Assembly: GCA_963677135.2 (NCBI GenBank)
Contig: CAXXLS010000005.1
Coordinates: forward strand, 1-64,000
Source: Seleniibacterium sp963677135
Lineage (GTDB): Bacteria; Desulfobacterota; Desulfuromonadia; Desulfuromonadales; Geopsychrobacteraceae
Direction of reading: 5' to 3'
DNA: 64,000 nt
Of the stretch, positions 1 through 7,804 are shown in pieces. Numbering within the stretch: position 1 is the stretch's first letter; each line of letters opens with the position of its first letter. The notes beneath the pieces are model-generated. The model ran no database searches, was not told the origin of the DNA, and saw only the letters and a list, made by a program, of their open reading frames with translations. A program made the translations under genes and the position numbers.

Positions 1-1242
1 GACCAGACCAAGGCCGAAGTCAAACCGGCCGCCCGGACGAAAACTCCGGCGAAACGGCAGGATATCCGGGTCGAGCTGGGCAAGCTGGACAACCTGATCA
101 ACCTGATCGGCGAGCTGGTCATTGCCGAGAACATGCTGATTCACAACCCCGATCTCAAAGGTCTGGAGCTGGAAAATTTCGCCAAGGCCGGACAGCACAT
201 GTCCAAGCTGGTCCGCGAGCTTCAGGAAATGGCCATGACCATCCGCATGATTCCGGTCTCGGGATTGTTCCGGCGCATGATCCGCCTGGTGCATGACATC
301 TCGGTCAAAGCCGGCAAGAAGGTCGACCTGCAGCTCATCGGCGAAGAAACGGAAATCGACAAAACCGTCATCGAGACGATTACCGACCCCCTGGTTCACC
401 TGCTGCGCAACAGCCTCGACCACGGTCTGGAGAAACCGGACGAGCGGCTTGCCGCGGGCAAGAACGAAAAAGGGACCGTGCGGCTTTCCGCCCGCCACGA
501 AGAAGGAGAAGTCTGGGTCACCATCGAGGATGACGGCCGGGGCCTGAACAAGGAAAAAATTCTGGAAAAGGCCATCAGCAAAGGCCTCATCGAAGGGGAC
601 GGCTCGGACCTGAGCGAAAAGCAGATTCACAACCTGATCTTCGCCCCCGGATTTTCCACGGCGGCCCAGATTACCGACATCTCCGGCCGCGGCGTCGGCA
701 TGGACGTGGTCAAACGGAACCTCGAAAAGATCAAGGGGAAGATCGACGTCACCAGTGTTCCCGGCAAGGGAACCAAGATCACCCTGCGTATTCCTCTGAC
801 CCTGGCCATTATCGATGGCATGATCGTCCGGGTCGGCACCACGACCTGTATCGTCCCGACCCTGTCGATCCTCGAAGCCTACCGGCCGGAAATGAGCCAG
901 ATCACCATCACCCCGGACGGCGAGGAACTGGCCCGGGTGCGGGAAAACTTTTTCCCGATTGTCAGGCTGCATGAAATCCTCGACAAGGAACCGGATTCAC
1001 GCAAGCTGTCCGATGGCATCCTGATCGTCCTGGAGTACCAGGAAACCCGTTTCTGCCTGTTCATCGATGAAATTCTCGGCCAGCAGCAGACCGTCATCAA
1101 AGGCCTGTCCGATTTCATCGGCAACGTCCAGGGAGTTTCCGGCTGCACCATCCTGGGAGACGGCGGCATCAGCCTGATCCTCGATGTGGGGACCCTGGTG
1201 GAATCGGCCAACCGTAAAAAGATTGAACCAGAACAAAACTGA
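1..1242 (+). CDS. cheA: Chemotaxis histidine kinase CheA, C-terminal part (5' end outside window)
   Basis: The reading frame is open from base 1, so the gene starts upstream and the phosphotransfer (P1) and CheY-binding domains are not seen. What is visible is the dimerisation helices (first ~70 residues), a HATPase_c kinase domain with the N-box HLLRNSLDHGLEKP, the ATP-lid motifs DDGRGLN and GRGVGMDVV, and a C-terminal CheW-like P5 domain. CheA autophosphorylates on receptor signal and passes phosphate to CheY and CheB. It is followed 26 bases later by cheW on the same strand, so it heads a chemotaxis operon. Confidence 0.96.
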   Translation, partial: DQTKAEVKPAARTKTPAKRQDIRVELGKLDNLINLIGELVIAENMLIHNPDLKGLELENFAKAGQHMSKLVRELQEMAMTIRMIPVSGLFRRMIRLVHDISVKAGKKVDLQLIGEETEIDKTVIETITDPLVHLLRNSLDHGLEKPDERLAAGKNEKGTVRLSARHEEGEVWVTIEDDGRGLNKEKILEKAISKGLIEGDGSDLSEKQIHNLIFAPGFSTAAQITDISGRGVGMDVVKRNLEKIKGKIDVTSVPGKGTKITLRIPLTLAIIDGMIVRVGTTTCIVPTLSILEAYRPEMSQITITPDGEELARVRENFFPIVRLHEILDKEPDSRKLSDGILIVLEYQETRFCLFIDEILGQQQTVIKGLSDFIGNVQGVSGCTILGDGGISLILDVGTLVESANRKKIEPEQN

Positions 1243-1268
1243 CATATAAAAGGATAGAAGGAGAAACC

Positions 1269-1772
1269 ATGGCTGAAGACATGAGTATGACCGGACTGGA
1301 AAACGAAGATACTCAGAAGGACAAGTACCTGACCTTTCATCTGGCCGGCGAAGATTACGGAATCGAAATTCGCTATGTCATCGAGATCATCGGCATTCAG
1401 AACATCACCGAGGTTCCCGACATGCCGAACTTCATCCGCGGGGTCATCAACCTGCGCGGCAAGGTCATTCCGGTCATGGATGTTCGCACCCGCTTCAACC
1501 TGGAGGACCGCGAGTACGACGACCGCACCTGTATCATCGTCGTCAACGTCGACGGAACCGAAGTCGGCCTGGTGGTGGACGAGGTCAGCGAAGTCGCCGA
1601 CATTCCGGAAAGCAGCGTCGAACCGCCGCCGAAGACCAGCAAAAACTCGGAGAGCAGCTATATCCAGGGAATGGGCAAAATCAACAACGACGTCAAAATC
1701 CTGCTCGATGTCCACAAGCTGCTCTACAGCGGTGAAATGCTCGACATCGCTGCCACCCTTGACGAACAGTAA
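1269..1772 (+). CDS. cheW: Chemotaxis coupling protein CheW
   Basis: A 167-residue single CheW domain that bridges chemoreceptors to CheA. The characteristic core FHLAGEDYGIEIRYVIEIIG and the later segment RGVINLRGKVIPVMD are present. An AGAAGGAG-type ribosome site lies just upstream of the ATG. It sits between cheA and cheR and is surely co-transcribed with them. Length and motifs are normal for the family. Confidence 0.96.
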   Translation: MAEDMSMTGLENEDTQKDKYLTFHLAGEDYGIEIRYVIEIIGIQNITEVPDMPNFIRGVINLRGKVIPVMDVRTRFNLEDREYDDRTCIIVVNVDGTEVGLVVDEVSEVADIPESSVEPPPKTSKNSESSYIQGMGKINNDVKILLDVHKLLYSGEMLDIAATLDEQ

Positions 1773-1784
1773 GACCTTTCCCGC

Positions 1785-2654
1785 ATGGCAGGACAAATGG
1801 AAATGAATCAATCCCAGAGCAGCATGATGGCCATCAGCAACGAGGAGTTTGCCAGATTGCGCGACCTGATTCATCAGCGCTTCGGTATCAACCTGACCGA
1901 ACAGAAGCGCTCGCTGCTGGTCGGCAGGCTTCAGAAGCTGATGCGCAAACTGAACCTGGCGACCTTCACCGACTATTACGATTACCTGTCCAACGACAAG
2001 ACCGAAGCGGCCCTGGGGGAGCTGGTCGACCTGATCTCGACCAACCACACCTACTTCAACCGGGAGAAGGACCACTTTGATTATTTTTTCCAGACCGCCC
2101 TGCCCGCGGTCATCGACAAACTGAAGCGGGAAAACCGTAAGGATCTGCGCATCTGGTGCGCCGGCTGTTCGACCGGGGAGGAACCCTACACCCTGCTGAT
2201 GCTGATGATGGAGTACCTGGGCACGGACTACGCCTCCTGGGACGCCGGCATCCTGGCCACCGATATCTCCGATCGCGCCCTGACCATCGCCCGGCGCGGA
2301 GCCTACGCGACCGACCGGGTCATGCAGTTGCCGGAGAACCTGCGCAAAAAATACTTTGTCCCGGCCGGCCCCGGAGAAATGCAGGTCTGCGACCGGGTGA
2401 GGAAAGAAGCGACCTTCAGAAGATTCAACCTGATGAACACCACCTTCCCCTTCAAGAAACCGTTCCAGATGATCTTCTGCCGCAATGTCATGATCTATTT
2501 TGATCAGCCGACCCGCGAGGCGCTGGTCAGCCGCTACCATAAATTTACCGAACCGGGCGGATACCTGTTTATCGGCCACTCGGAAACCCTGGGTCGCAGT
2601 CAGACTCTCTACCGCTACCTGAAGCCGGCACTCTATCAGAAAGGAGAGTTCTGA
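1785..2654 (+). CDS. cheR: Chemotaxis methyltransferase CheR
   Basis: 289 residues. It methylates glutamates on chemoreceptors using S-adenosylmethionine. The N-terminal all-alpha CheR domain (to ~90) is followed by the SAM-binding methyltransferase domain with RIWCAGCSTGEEPYTL and the late motif IFCRNVMIYFD. The start is uncertain: ATGs at 1785, 1797 and 1803 are in frame, and an AGGA lies 9 bases before the third. The stop overlaps the cheB start (TGATG), indicating translational coupling. Confidence 0.95.
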   Translation: MAGQMEMNQSQSSMMAISNEEFARLRDLIHQRFGINLTEQKRSLLVGRLQKLMRKLNLATFTDYYDYLSNDKTEAALGELVDLISTNHTYFNREKDHFDYFFQTALPAVIDKLKRENRKDLRIWCAGCSTGEEPYTLLMLMMEYLGTDYASWDAGILATDISDRALTIARRGAYATDRVMQLPENLRKKYFVPAGPGEMQVCDRVRKEATFRRFNLMNTTFPFKKPFQMIFCRNVMIYFDQPTREALVSRYHKFTEPGGYLFIGHSETLGRSQTLYRYLKPALYQKGEF

Positions 2655-3712
2655 TGGCCCGCACAGTCCGCGTTCTGGTCGTCGATGATTCGGCCCTGGT
2701 CAGAAACATCCTGAGCCAGGGGCTGGCAATGGACCCCGGGATCGAGGTGGTGGGGACCGCATCCGACCCCTACATCGCCCGCGACAAGATCGTCGAGCTG
2801 CAGCCCGACGTCCTCACCCTGGATGTCGAGATGCCGCGCATGGACGGGGTCGCCTTCCTGCGCAAACTGATGCCCCAGTACCCCATACCGGTGGTTATGG
2901 TCAGCTCCCTGACCCAGCGCGGCAAGCAGATCACCATGGAAGCCCTCGACGCCGGCGCCGTCGATTTTGTCGCCAAACCGACCAGCAACGTGTCGGCAGG
3001 GCTCAATGCCATGCTCATGGAACTGCGCTCCAAGGTCAAGATCGCGTCGACGGCGAATGTCTCTCACTGGAAAGGAAAACGGCCCGTGGCTCCAGCACGC
3101 ACCACCAGCATCGGCTCGTCGGCCCTGGCTGAATCGACCGACAAAGTCATCGCCATCGGGGCCTCAACCGGCGGGACCGAGGCCATCCGCAGGGTCATCG
3201 AGAGCTTCCCGGCGTCAACCCCGGGGACGGTCATCGTCCAGCACATGCCGGGAGGATTCACCAAGATGTTCGCCGATCGCCTCAACCAGCTGTGCGCCAT
3301 GCAGGTCAAGGAAGCGGAACATGGCGACCGCATTCGCACCGGTCTGATCCTGATTGCGCCCGGCGGCAGGCAACTTGAAGTGGCCCGCTCGGGAGGCTTT
3401 TACGAAGTCCGTCTCGGCGGCGAGGAAAAGGTCAGCGGACACTGCCCATCCGTCGATGTCATGATGCATTCGGTGGCCAGGCATGTCGGTCCCAACGCCA
3501 TCGGCGCCATGCTCACCGGCATGGGGCAGGACGGCGCCAACGGCATGCTCGCCATGCGTCAGGCGGGGGCGCGCTGCATCGCCCAGGACGAAGCGTCTTC
3601 CGTCGTTTTCGGCATGCCGAAAGTCGCCTATGAAAAAGGGGGGGCCGAACGCCTGGTTCCTCTGGACAAGATGGCAGCATCCCTGCTGGGTCTTCTTACG
3701 GAGAAAAGATAA
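2654..3712 (+). CDS. cheB: Chemotaxis response regulator protein-glutamate methylesterase CheB
   Basis: 352 residues. It demethylates or deamidates receptors after phosphorylation by CheA. An N-terminal receiver domain carries the phospho-acceptor in LTLDVEMPRMDG; a linker leads to the methylesterase domain with the catalytic serine in AIGASTGGTEA, histidine in IVQHMPGGFT and aspartate in LTGMGQDGANGM. The start overlaps the cheR stop and cheD begins one base after its stop. All catalytic residues are intact. Confidence 0.97.
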   Translation: MARTVRVLVVDDSALVRNILSQGLAMDPGIEVVGTASDPYIARDKIVELQPDVLTLDVEMPRMDGVAFLRKLMPQYPIPVVMVSSLTQRGKQITMEALDAGAVDFVAKPTSNVSAGLNAMLMELRSKVKIASTANVSHWKGKRPVAPARTTSIGSSALAESTDKVIAIGASTGGTEAIRRVIESFPASTPGTVIVQHMPGGFTKMFADRLNQLCAMQVKEAEHGDRIRTGLILIAPGGRQLEVARSGGFYEVRLGGEEKVSGHCPSVDVMMHSVARHVGPNAIGAMLTGMGQDGANGMLAMRQAGARCIAQDEASSVVFGMPKVAYEKGGAERLVPLDKMAASLLGLLTEKR

Positions 3713-4201
3713 ATGGGGCAAATCATACTGGGAGTCGGGGATTACGGGGCATCCAACACCCCGGGGGACGATGTCAAAACCTTCGCCCTGGGATCCTGCG
3801 TCGCCGTGATCCTTCTCGACCCGAAAACACGCACCGTCGGCATGGCCCACGTCGCCCTGCCCGACTCGTCGATAAATAAAGCCAAAGCCACGGAGAAACC
3901 GGGGTACTTCGCCGATACAGCCATCCCCGCCCTGCTCGAGCAGATGAGCAAGTTCGGCTGCGACAAACGCGGCAAAGGGATGATCGTCAAGCTGTGCGGC
4001 GGCGCGAATGTCATGGACACCAACGACACCTTCCAGATCGGCAAGCGGAACGCCCTGGCTATCAAGAAGATTCTCTGGGCCTACGGCATGGGGGCCGTGG
4101 CGGAGGACCTGGGAGGCAATTTCAGCCGGACGGTTTCCGTCTCGGTCGCGGCGGGGCAGATCACCCTCAGTTCTCCCGGCAAACCCAACTGGCACCTTTA
4201 G
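3713..4201 (+). CDS. cheD: Chemoreceptor glutamine deamidase CheD
   Basis: 162 residues. It deamidates receptor glutamines and in other bacteria interacts with CheC/CheX-type phosphatases. The active-site cysteine sits in FALGSCVAVIL and the histidine in VGMAHVALP; the glycine-rich LCGGANVM block also fits. It starts immediately after cheB. CheD is expected beside the CheX-like genes that follow, since CheC-CheD partnership is established in Bacillus and Thermotoga. Confidence 0.94.
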   Translation: MGQIILGVGDYGASNTPGDDVKTFALGSCVAVILLDPKTRTVGMAHVALPDSSINKAKATEKPGYFADTAIPALLEQMSKFGCDKRGKGMIVKLCGGANVMDTNDTFQIGKRNALAIKKILWAYGMGAVAEDLGGNFSRTVSVSVAAGQITLSSPGKPNWHL

Positions 4202-4210
4202 GAGGCGAGC

Positions 4211-5092
4211 ATGGTCAAAAAAATTACCAGTGAAGAACTCCGCAAGATTGTCGCATCGGTGCCGCTGCTCTCCTCCAGCGCCAGCCAGCTGCTCCAGTTG
4301 ACGGCCAGGCCCGACCATGACTTGGGCGAGGTCATCAACCTGGTGAAGATGGACGCCAACCTGACCGGCCGGGTGCTGAAAATCGTCAATTCGGCAGCCT
4401 TCGCCCTGGTCAACAAGGTCACCTCCATCGACCGGGCCGTTTCCTACCTGGGGGAACGTATCATTGTCAGTATCGCCCTGGGCGATTGTGCCGGCAGCCT
4501 GCTCGAAAAAGAACTGTCCGGGTATGCCGCGCGGCGCGGCGATCTCTGGAAACACGACCTGCGCTCGGCCATTGCGGCCCGTGAGGTGGTCGTTCAGGGG
4601 AATGCCGAGATCAGCCCGGAACTGGCCTTTACCGCCGGACTGCTCCATGATATCGGCAAGGCCCTGATATCCGACTACCTGCAGGGGAGCGCCCCGGAAG
4701 CGGTCGACCTGATCACCGCGGAGGACAGCCTCGACTACCTCGACGCCGAAGAGAAACTGGTCGGGTTCGACCATACCCGGGCCGGGCTCGAACTGGCCAA
4801 AAGCTGGCAGCTTCCGGCCGAGCTGACGGCCGCCATCCGGCATCACCACGATCCGGAGCAGGCGGAAGAAGAGTTCCGCCCCCTGGTCTATGCCGTTCAC
4901 CTTGGTGACGTCATCGCCATGATGGGAGGGTACGGAACCGGATCGGACAGCATGCGCTACAAGCTCGACCAGCGCTACGCCGACTATGTCACCATCACCC
5001 CGAAAACCCTGGCCGGCATCATGCTGGCTGTCGATATGGAATTTGAAAAACTCGAAGCGTCATTTAATGACCTGGGAGAAAACAACTCATGA
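4211..5092 (+). CDS. HDOD-domain signalling protein
   Basis: 293 residues, essentially one HDOD domain (a degenerate HD phosphohydrolase fold). Visible marks are SSASQLLQLTARPDHDLGEV near the start, the VNSAAFALVNKVTSIDRAVSYLG block and the HD remnant LLHDIGKALI. HDOD proteins are signalling or scaffold proteins rather than proven enzymes; their presence in chemotaxis operons is common. AGGAGG precedes the ATG. Its stop overlaps the next gene (ATGA), so it is coupled to the receiver at 5089. Confidence 0.88.
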   Translation: MVKKITSEELRKIVASVPLLSSSASQLLQLTARPDHDLGEVINLVKMDANLTGRVLKIVNSAAFALVNKVTSIDRAVSYLGERIIVSIALGDCAGSLLEKELSGYAARRGDLWKHDLRSAIAAREVVVQGNAEISPELAFTAGLLHDIGKALISDYLQGSAPEAVDLITAEDSLDYLDAEEKLVGFDHTRAGLELAKSWQLPAELTAAIRHHHDPEQAEEEFRPLVYAVHLGDVIAMMGGYGTGSDSMRYKLDQRYADYVTITPKTLAGIMLAVDMEFEKLEASFNDLGENNS

Positions 5093-5460
5093 AACGGATT
5101 ATTGTCGCGGACGATTCTGCCACCGCCCGTATGTTTATCAAACGCTGCCTGCAGATCATCGGCCTGGGGGATGCCGAAATCATCGAGGTCGAGCATGGCA
5201 AGGAGGCCCTGGCGGCCGCCAAGGCCCAGCCCGTCGATCTGCTGCTGACCGACCTCAACATGCCGGTCATGGACGGTGAGACGCTGGTGAAATGGGTCAA
5301 GGCCAGTCCCAAGCTCAGCGAACTTCCGGTGATCGTCATTACCAGCGCCGGCAATCCGGCCAAGGAAGCTCAACTGCTTGAGCTCGGCGCCCACCGGGTC
5401 CTGAACAAGCCGGTCTCCCCCCCGGTGATGATGGATGCCCTCGCCGAATTTCTCGACTAG
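5089..5460 (+). CDS. CheY-like single-domain response regulator
   Basis: 123-residue stand-alone receiver. The acid pair is D8-D9 (VADDS), the predicted phosphorylation site is D55 in LLLTDLNMPVMDG, and the conserved lysine is in VLNKPV. It overlaps the HDOD gene by four bases, suggesting the two work together. It is one of two CheY-like proteins in this cluster; which one binds the motor cannot be told from sequence. Confidence 0.93.
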   Translation: MKRIIVADDSATARMFIKRCLQIIGLGDAEIIEVEHGKEALAAAKAQPVDLLLTDLNMPVMDGETLVKWVKASPKLSELPVIVITSAGNPAKEAQLLELGAHRVLNKPVSPPVMMDALAEFLD

Positions 5461-5486
5461 TTTTCCGCTGCAAGGAGCATTTTACC

Positions 5487-5960
5487 ATGGATAACAACAA
5501 GTTTTATCAGGCCATGATCCACGCCGTCAGCCAGACCCTTGAAAACATGATTTTTCTGGAGGCCATGGAACATGTCGATCGCAGCTACGACATCCCGGCC
5601 GACGAGGTCGTCTGGACATCGCTGCTGATCATGGACCCGGTGCAGGGGGAAATCCGCCTGGCCATGGCGGACGCCACCCTGGAAAAGTTCACCGGCAATA
5701 TCTTCGGCTTTGAAACCGAGGAGATCACCCCGGCGCAGAAGAACGATATTCTCAACGAACTGCTCAACACCATCGCCGGCCTGTTCATGACCAACCTGCT
5801 GGAGGCGGAACAGCAGTACAAGCTCGGCCTGCCGGAACTCGGCGACGGTCCGTTTCCGGAGGCCGAAGCCGATACCGTGGTCTGGAAACTGATGACCAGC
5901 GAGGAAGACGCCATCCAGCTTCACGCCACCGGGGCGTCCCTGGTCGCTTTGAACAAATAG
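5487..5960 (+). CDS. CheX-like chemotaxis phosphatase-domain protein
   Basis: 157 residues of the CheC/CheX/FliY phosphatase fold. The signature helix reads ILNELLNTIAG, giving the E-x-x-N pair that in CheX and CheC supports dephosphorylation of CheY-P. Sequence is distant from classical CheX, so the phosphatase activity is inferred. AAGGAG-type site upstream of the ATG. First of four consecutive genes carrying this domain. Confidence 0.8.
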   Translation: MDNNKFYQAMIHAVSQTLENMIFLEAMEHVDRSYDIPADEVVWTSLLIMDPVQGEIRLAMADATLEKFTGNIFGFETEEITPAQKNDILNELLNTIAGLFMTNLLEAEQQYKLGLPELGDGPFPEAEADTVVWKLMTSEEDAIQLHATGASLVALNK

Positions 5961-6036
5961 GCCGACGCAGGCAATCAGGAATGCCTGGACCCCGGAGTGG
6001 CTCTTAGGGGAAACCGGATATTCCGCAGACACACAT

Positions 6037-6061
6037 GACACCGCCCAGGACGGGCGGTGTC
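6037..6061. other. Intergenic hairpin upstream of cheY
   Basis: A perfect 10-bp stem (GACACCGCCC with GGGCGGTGTC) around a 5-base loop lies between the CheX-like gene and the downstream cheY. No T-run follows, so it is not a classical intrinsic terminator; it may punctuate or stabilise the transcript. Confidence 0.6.
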
Positions 6062-6120
6062 ACACAGCGATAAAAAACATCTTTTCACACCATATTGATA
6101 AAGACAAAGGAGATTCAAAG

Positions 6121-6492
6121 ATGGGTAAAACAGTTCTGATTGTTGACGATTCCAATACCATGCGGAAAATCGTGTCCCGTTCCCTGCGCCAGGCCGGGAT
6201 CGACTTCAGCACCATTCTCGAAGCGGCCGATGGCCAGGAAGCTCTCGACGTTCTGGCCAGCAACAGTGTCGATGTCGTACTGAGCGATATCAACATGCCC
6301 AACATGAACGGCCTCGAGTTTCTCAAGGCCAAAGCCGAAAATGACGCCATCAAAGACATTCCGGTGGTCATGATCTCAACCGAAACCGGGGCCGACATCA
6401 TCGATGAGGCCAAGTCCTACGGAGCCAAGGGCGCCATCAAGAAGCCCTTCACTCCCGACCTGATCAACGAAACCCTGGGCGCCCTGCTCTAA
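6121..6492 (+). CDS. cheY: CheY-type response regulator
   Basis: 123-residue receiver domain protein, closest in this window to classical CheY. D9-D10 (IVDDS), phospho-acceptor D56 in VVLSDINMPNMNG, and the lysine of AIKKPF are all present. A strong AAAGGAG site lies 9 bases before the ATG, after a 160-base gap containing a hairpin, so it may be expressed separately from the upstream genes. Expected role: CheA phosphorylates it and the neighbouring CheX-like proteins dephosphorylate it. Confidence 0.93.
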   Translation: MGKTVLIVDDSNTMRKIVSRSLRQAGIDFSTILEAADGQEALDVLASNSVDVVLSDINMPNMNGLEFLKAKAENDAIKDIPVVMISTETGADIIDEAKSYGAKGAIKKPFTPDLINETLGALL

Positions 6493-6504
6493 CCGGCCGG
6501 CAGT

Positions 6505-6547
6505 CCGCACAGGGGCGTCATGCAGCACATGATCCGCCCCTGTGCGG
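6505..6547. other. Long perfect inverted repeat between cheY and CheX-like gene
   Basis: Thirteen-base arms (CCGCACAGGGGCG and its complement) match perfectly around a 17-base loop that itself contains TCATG-CAGCA-CATGA. There is no T-run. It sits directly between the cheY stop and the ribosome site of the next gene. Confidence 0.65.
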
Positions 6548-6571
6548 GCCCTATCTATTGAGGAGACTCTT

Positions 6572-7033
6572 GTGACACACGCGCAACATCTCATTGATTC
6601 CACACAGGAAATCTTTTCCAGCATGATCATGCTGGAGGTTGCTCCCGGGGCGCCATTCAAACGGGGGAACGCTCCCTTGACCAACAGCATCTCGGGAATC
6701 ATCGGCCTGGCCGGAACCACCAAGGGGATGCTGGCCATCCACCTGCCCAACGACGCGGCCCTGGCCGTAACCACCGCCTTTCTGGGGATGGACGTCGAGG
6801 AGATCGACGAAGACGTCAAGGATGCCATCGGCGAACTGGCCAACATGCTGGGCGGCAGCCTGAAATCGGTTCTGGACCCCGGCGGCAGCGATATCAAGCT
6901 GTCGATGCCGTCCACCGTATACGGAGAGGAATATTCCATCGACTGCCTGGCCGATGCCGAAACCGTCGCCGTTCCCTTCAGTTTTGACGACCATACGTTC
7001 ACGGTGGAGCTGCAGATCCGCACTGAAAGCTGA
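6572..7033 (+). CDS. CheX-like phosphatase-domain protein (GTG start)
   Basis: 153 residues. The GTG at 6572 is chosen because AGGAG lies six bases upstream; a longer in-frame start at 6542 has no ribosome site and falls in the hairpin. The signature helix is AIGELANMLGG (E-x-x-N). Its opening (THAQHLIDSTQEIFSSMIMLEV) closely resembles the next gene's opening, so the two are tandem paralogues. Probable role: dephosphorylating CheY-like receivers. Confidence 0.83.
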   Translation: MTHAQHLIDSTQEIFSSMIMLEVAPGAPFKRGNAPLTNSISGIIGLAGTTKGMLAIHLPNDAALAVTTAFLGMDVEEIDEDVKDAIGELANMLGGSLKSVLDPGGSDIKLSMPSTVYGEEYSIDCLADAETVAVPFSFDDHTFTVELQIRTES

Positions 7034-7035
7034 AT

Positions 7036-7066
7036 CTTTGGCCGCCGGAACTCCCGGCGGCCAAAG
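7036..7066. other. Intergenic hairpin between the CheX-like paralogues
   Basis: Perfect 13-bp stem (CTTTGGCCGCCGG with its complement) and a 5-base loop, starting just after the stop at 7033. No U-tract follows. It may act as an RNA-stability or attenuating structure. Confidence 0.6.
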
Positions 7067-7233
7067 AACCAGCCTCTGCCCCGGAGAGGGTTACGCCGCC
7101 GCGGCGTCAGACCGGACGTGAAACTGCCTTGGTATTTCCGGCCCAGGCCAGGTGTCCTGGTGTGACATCGCCACGACAAAACGGTCCGGACTCCGAGCAG
7201 AATCTCATTTCTACAAATTTCTGGAGCAACCTT

Positions 7234-7692
7234 GTGGAATTTGCTAAAAAAATCACAGAATCGACCGAAGAGATCTTTAGCACCATGATCTTCATGGACA
7301 TTGCGGCACAGGACCCTCTGGAAGCGACCAGAGAGGTGCTTGGCTGCCATGTCTCGGCCATGATCGGGCTGACCGGGGGATTTTCCGCCATGCTCGGAAT
7401 CCACTGTCCGGAAGCCGTCGGCCTCGCGATCACGGGTGAAATGCTGGGTATGGACATCCAGGAGATAGATGCCGACGTCAAAGACGCTCTCGGCGAGATC
7501 GCCAACATGATTGCGGGCGGACTCAAAGAACGCTTTGCGGCAGAGGACATCGGCCTCGAGCTGGCGATCCCGACCGCCGTCTCGGGCAAATCCTACACGA
7601 TCTCCGCGCCCAAAGGCAGTAACAGAATTGTCGTCCCCTTCACAGTCGCATCGGGGACCTTTTACATCGAAATAAAATACCATCTGAATTGA
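7234..7692 (+). CDS. CheX-like phosphatase-domain protein (GTG start)
   Basis: 152 residues from GTG 7234, which has GGAG seven bases upstream; the frame is open further 5' to 7129 but that part has no family resemblance. The helix ALGEIANMIAGG carries the E-x-x-N pair. It aligns end to end with the preceding gene, including the shared STEEIF-like opening and GMDIQEID/GMDVEEID segment, indicating a recent duplication. Confidence 0.83.
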   Translation: MEFAKKITESTEEIFSTMIFMDIAAQDPLEATREVLGCHVSAMIGLTGGFSAMLGIHCPEAVGLAITGEMLGMDIQEIDADVKDALGEIANMIAGGLKERFAAEDIGLELAIPTAVSGKSYTISAPKGSNRIVVPFTVASGTFYIEIKYHLN

Positions 7693-7694
7693 TG

Positions 7695-7723
7695 CGTGTA
7701 TCCGGACGACGCCTGGATACACG
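7695..7723. other. Intergenic hairpin upstream of the tandem CheX gene
   Basis: Nine-base arms CGTGTATCC and GGATACACG around an 11-base loop, a few bases after the preceding stop. No T-run follows it. Confidence 0.5.
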
Positions 7724-7804
7724 TCCGCGGTTCTCTTGACAGGATGATGTGAAAGGATATCATCCGGGTCAGGGAACTCAGTCGGTTGTGGAGAAGGGGT
7801 CACA

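Noticed and set aside
879..2579. Long minus-strand open frame (566 codons) opposite cheA/cheW/cheR
   Set aside because: It runs antisense to three well-supported genes with full family motifs; its composition is the usual shadow of GC-rich coding sequence.
3215..4900. Long minus-strand open frame opposite cheB/cheD/HDOD
   Set aside because: Antisense to clear chemotaxis genes; no recognisable domain.
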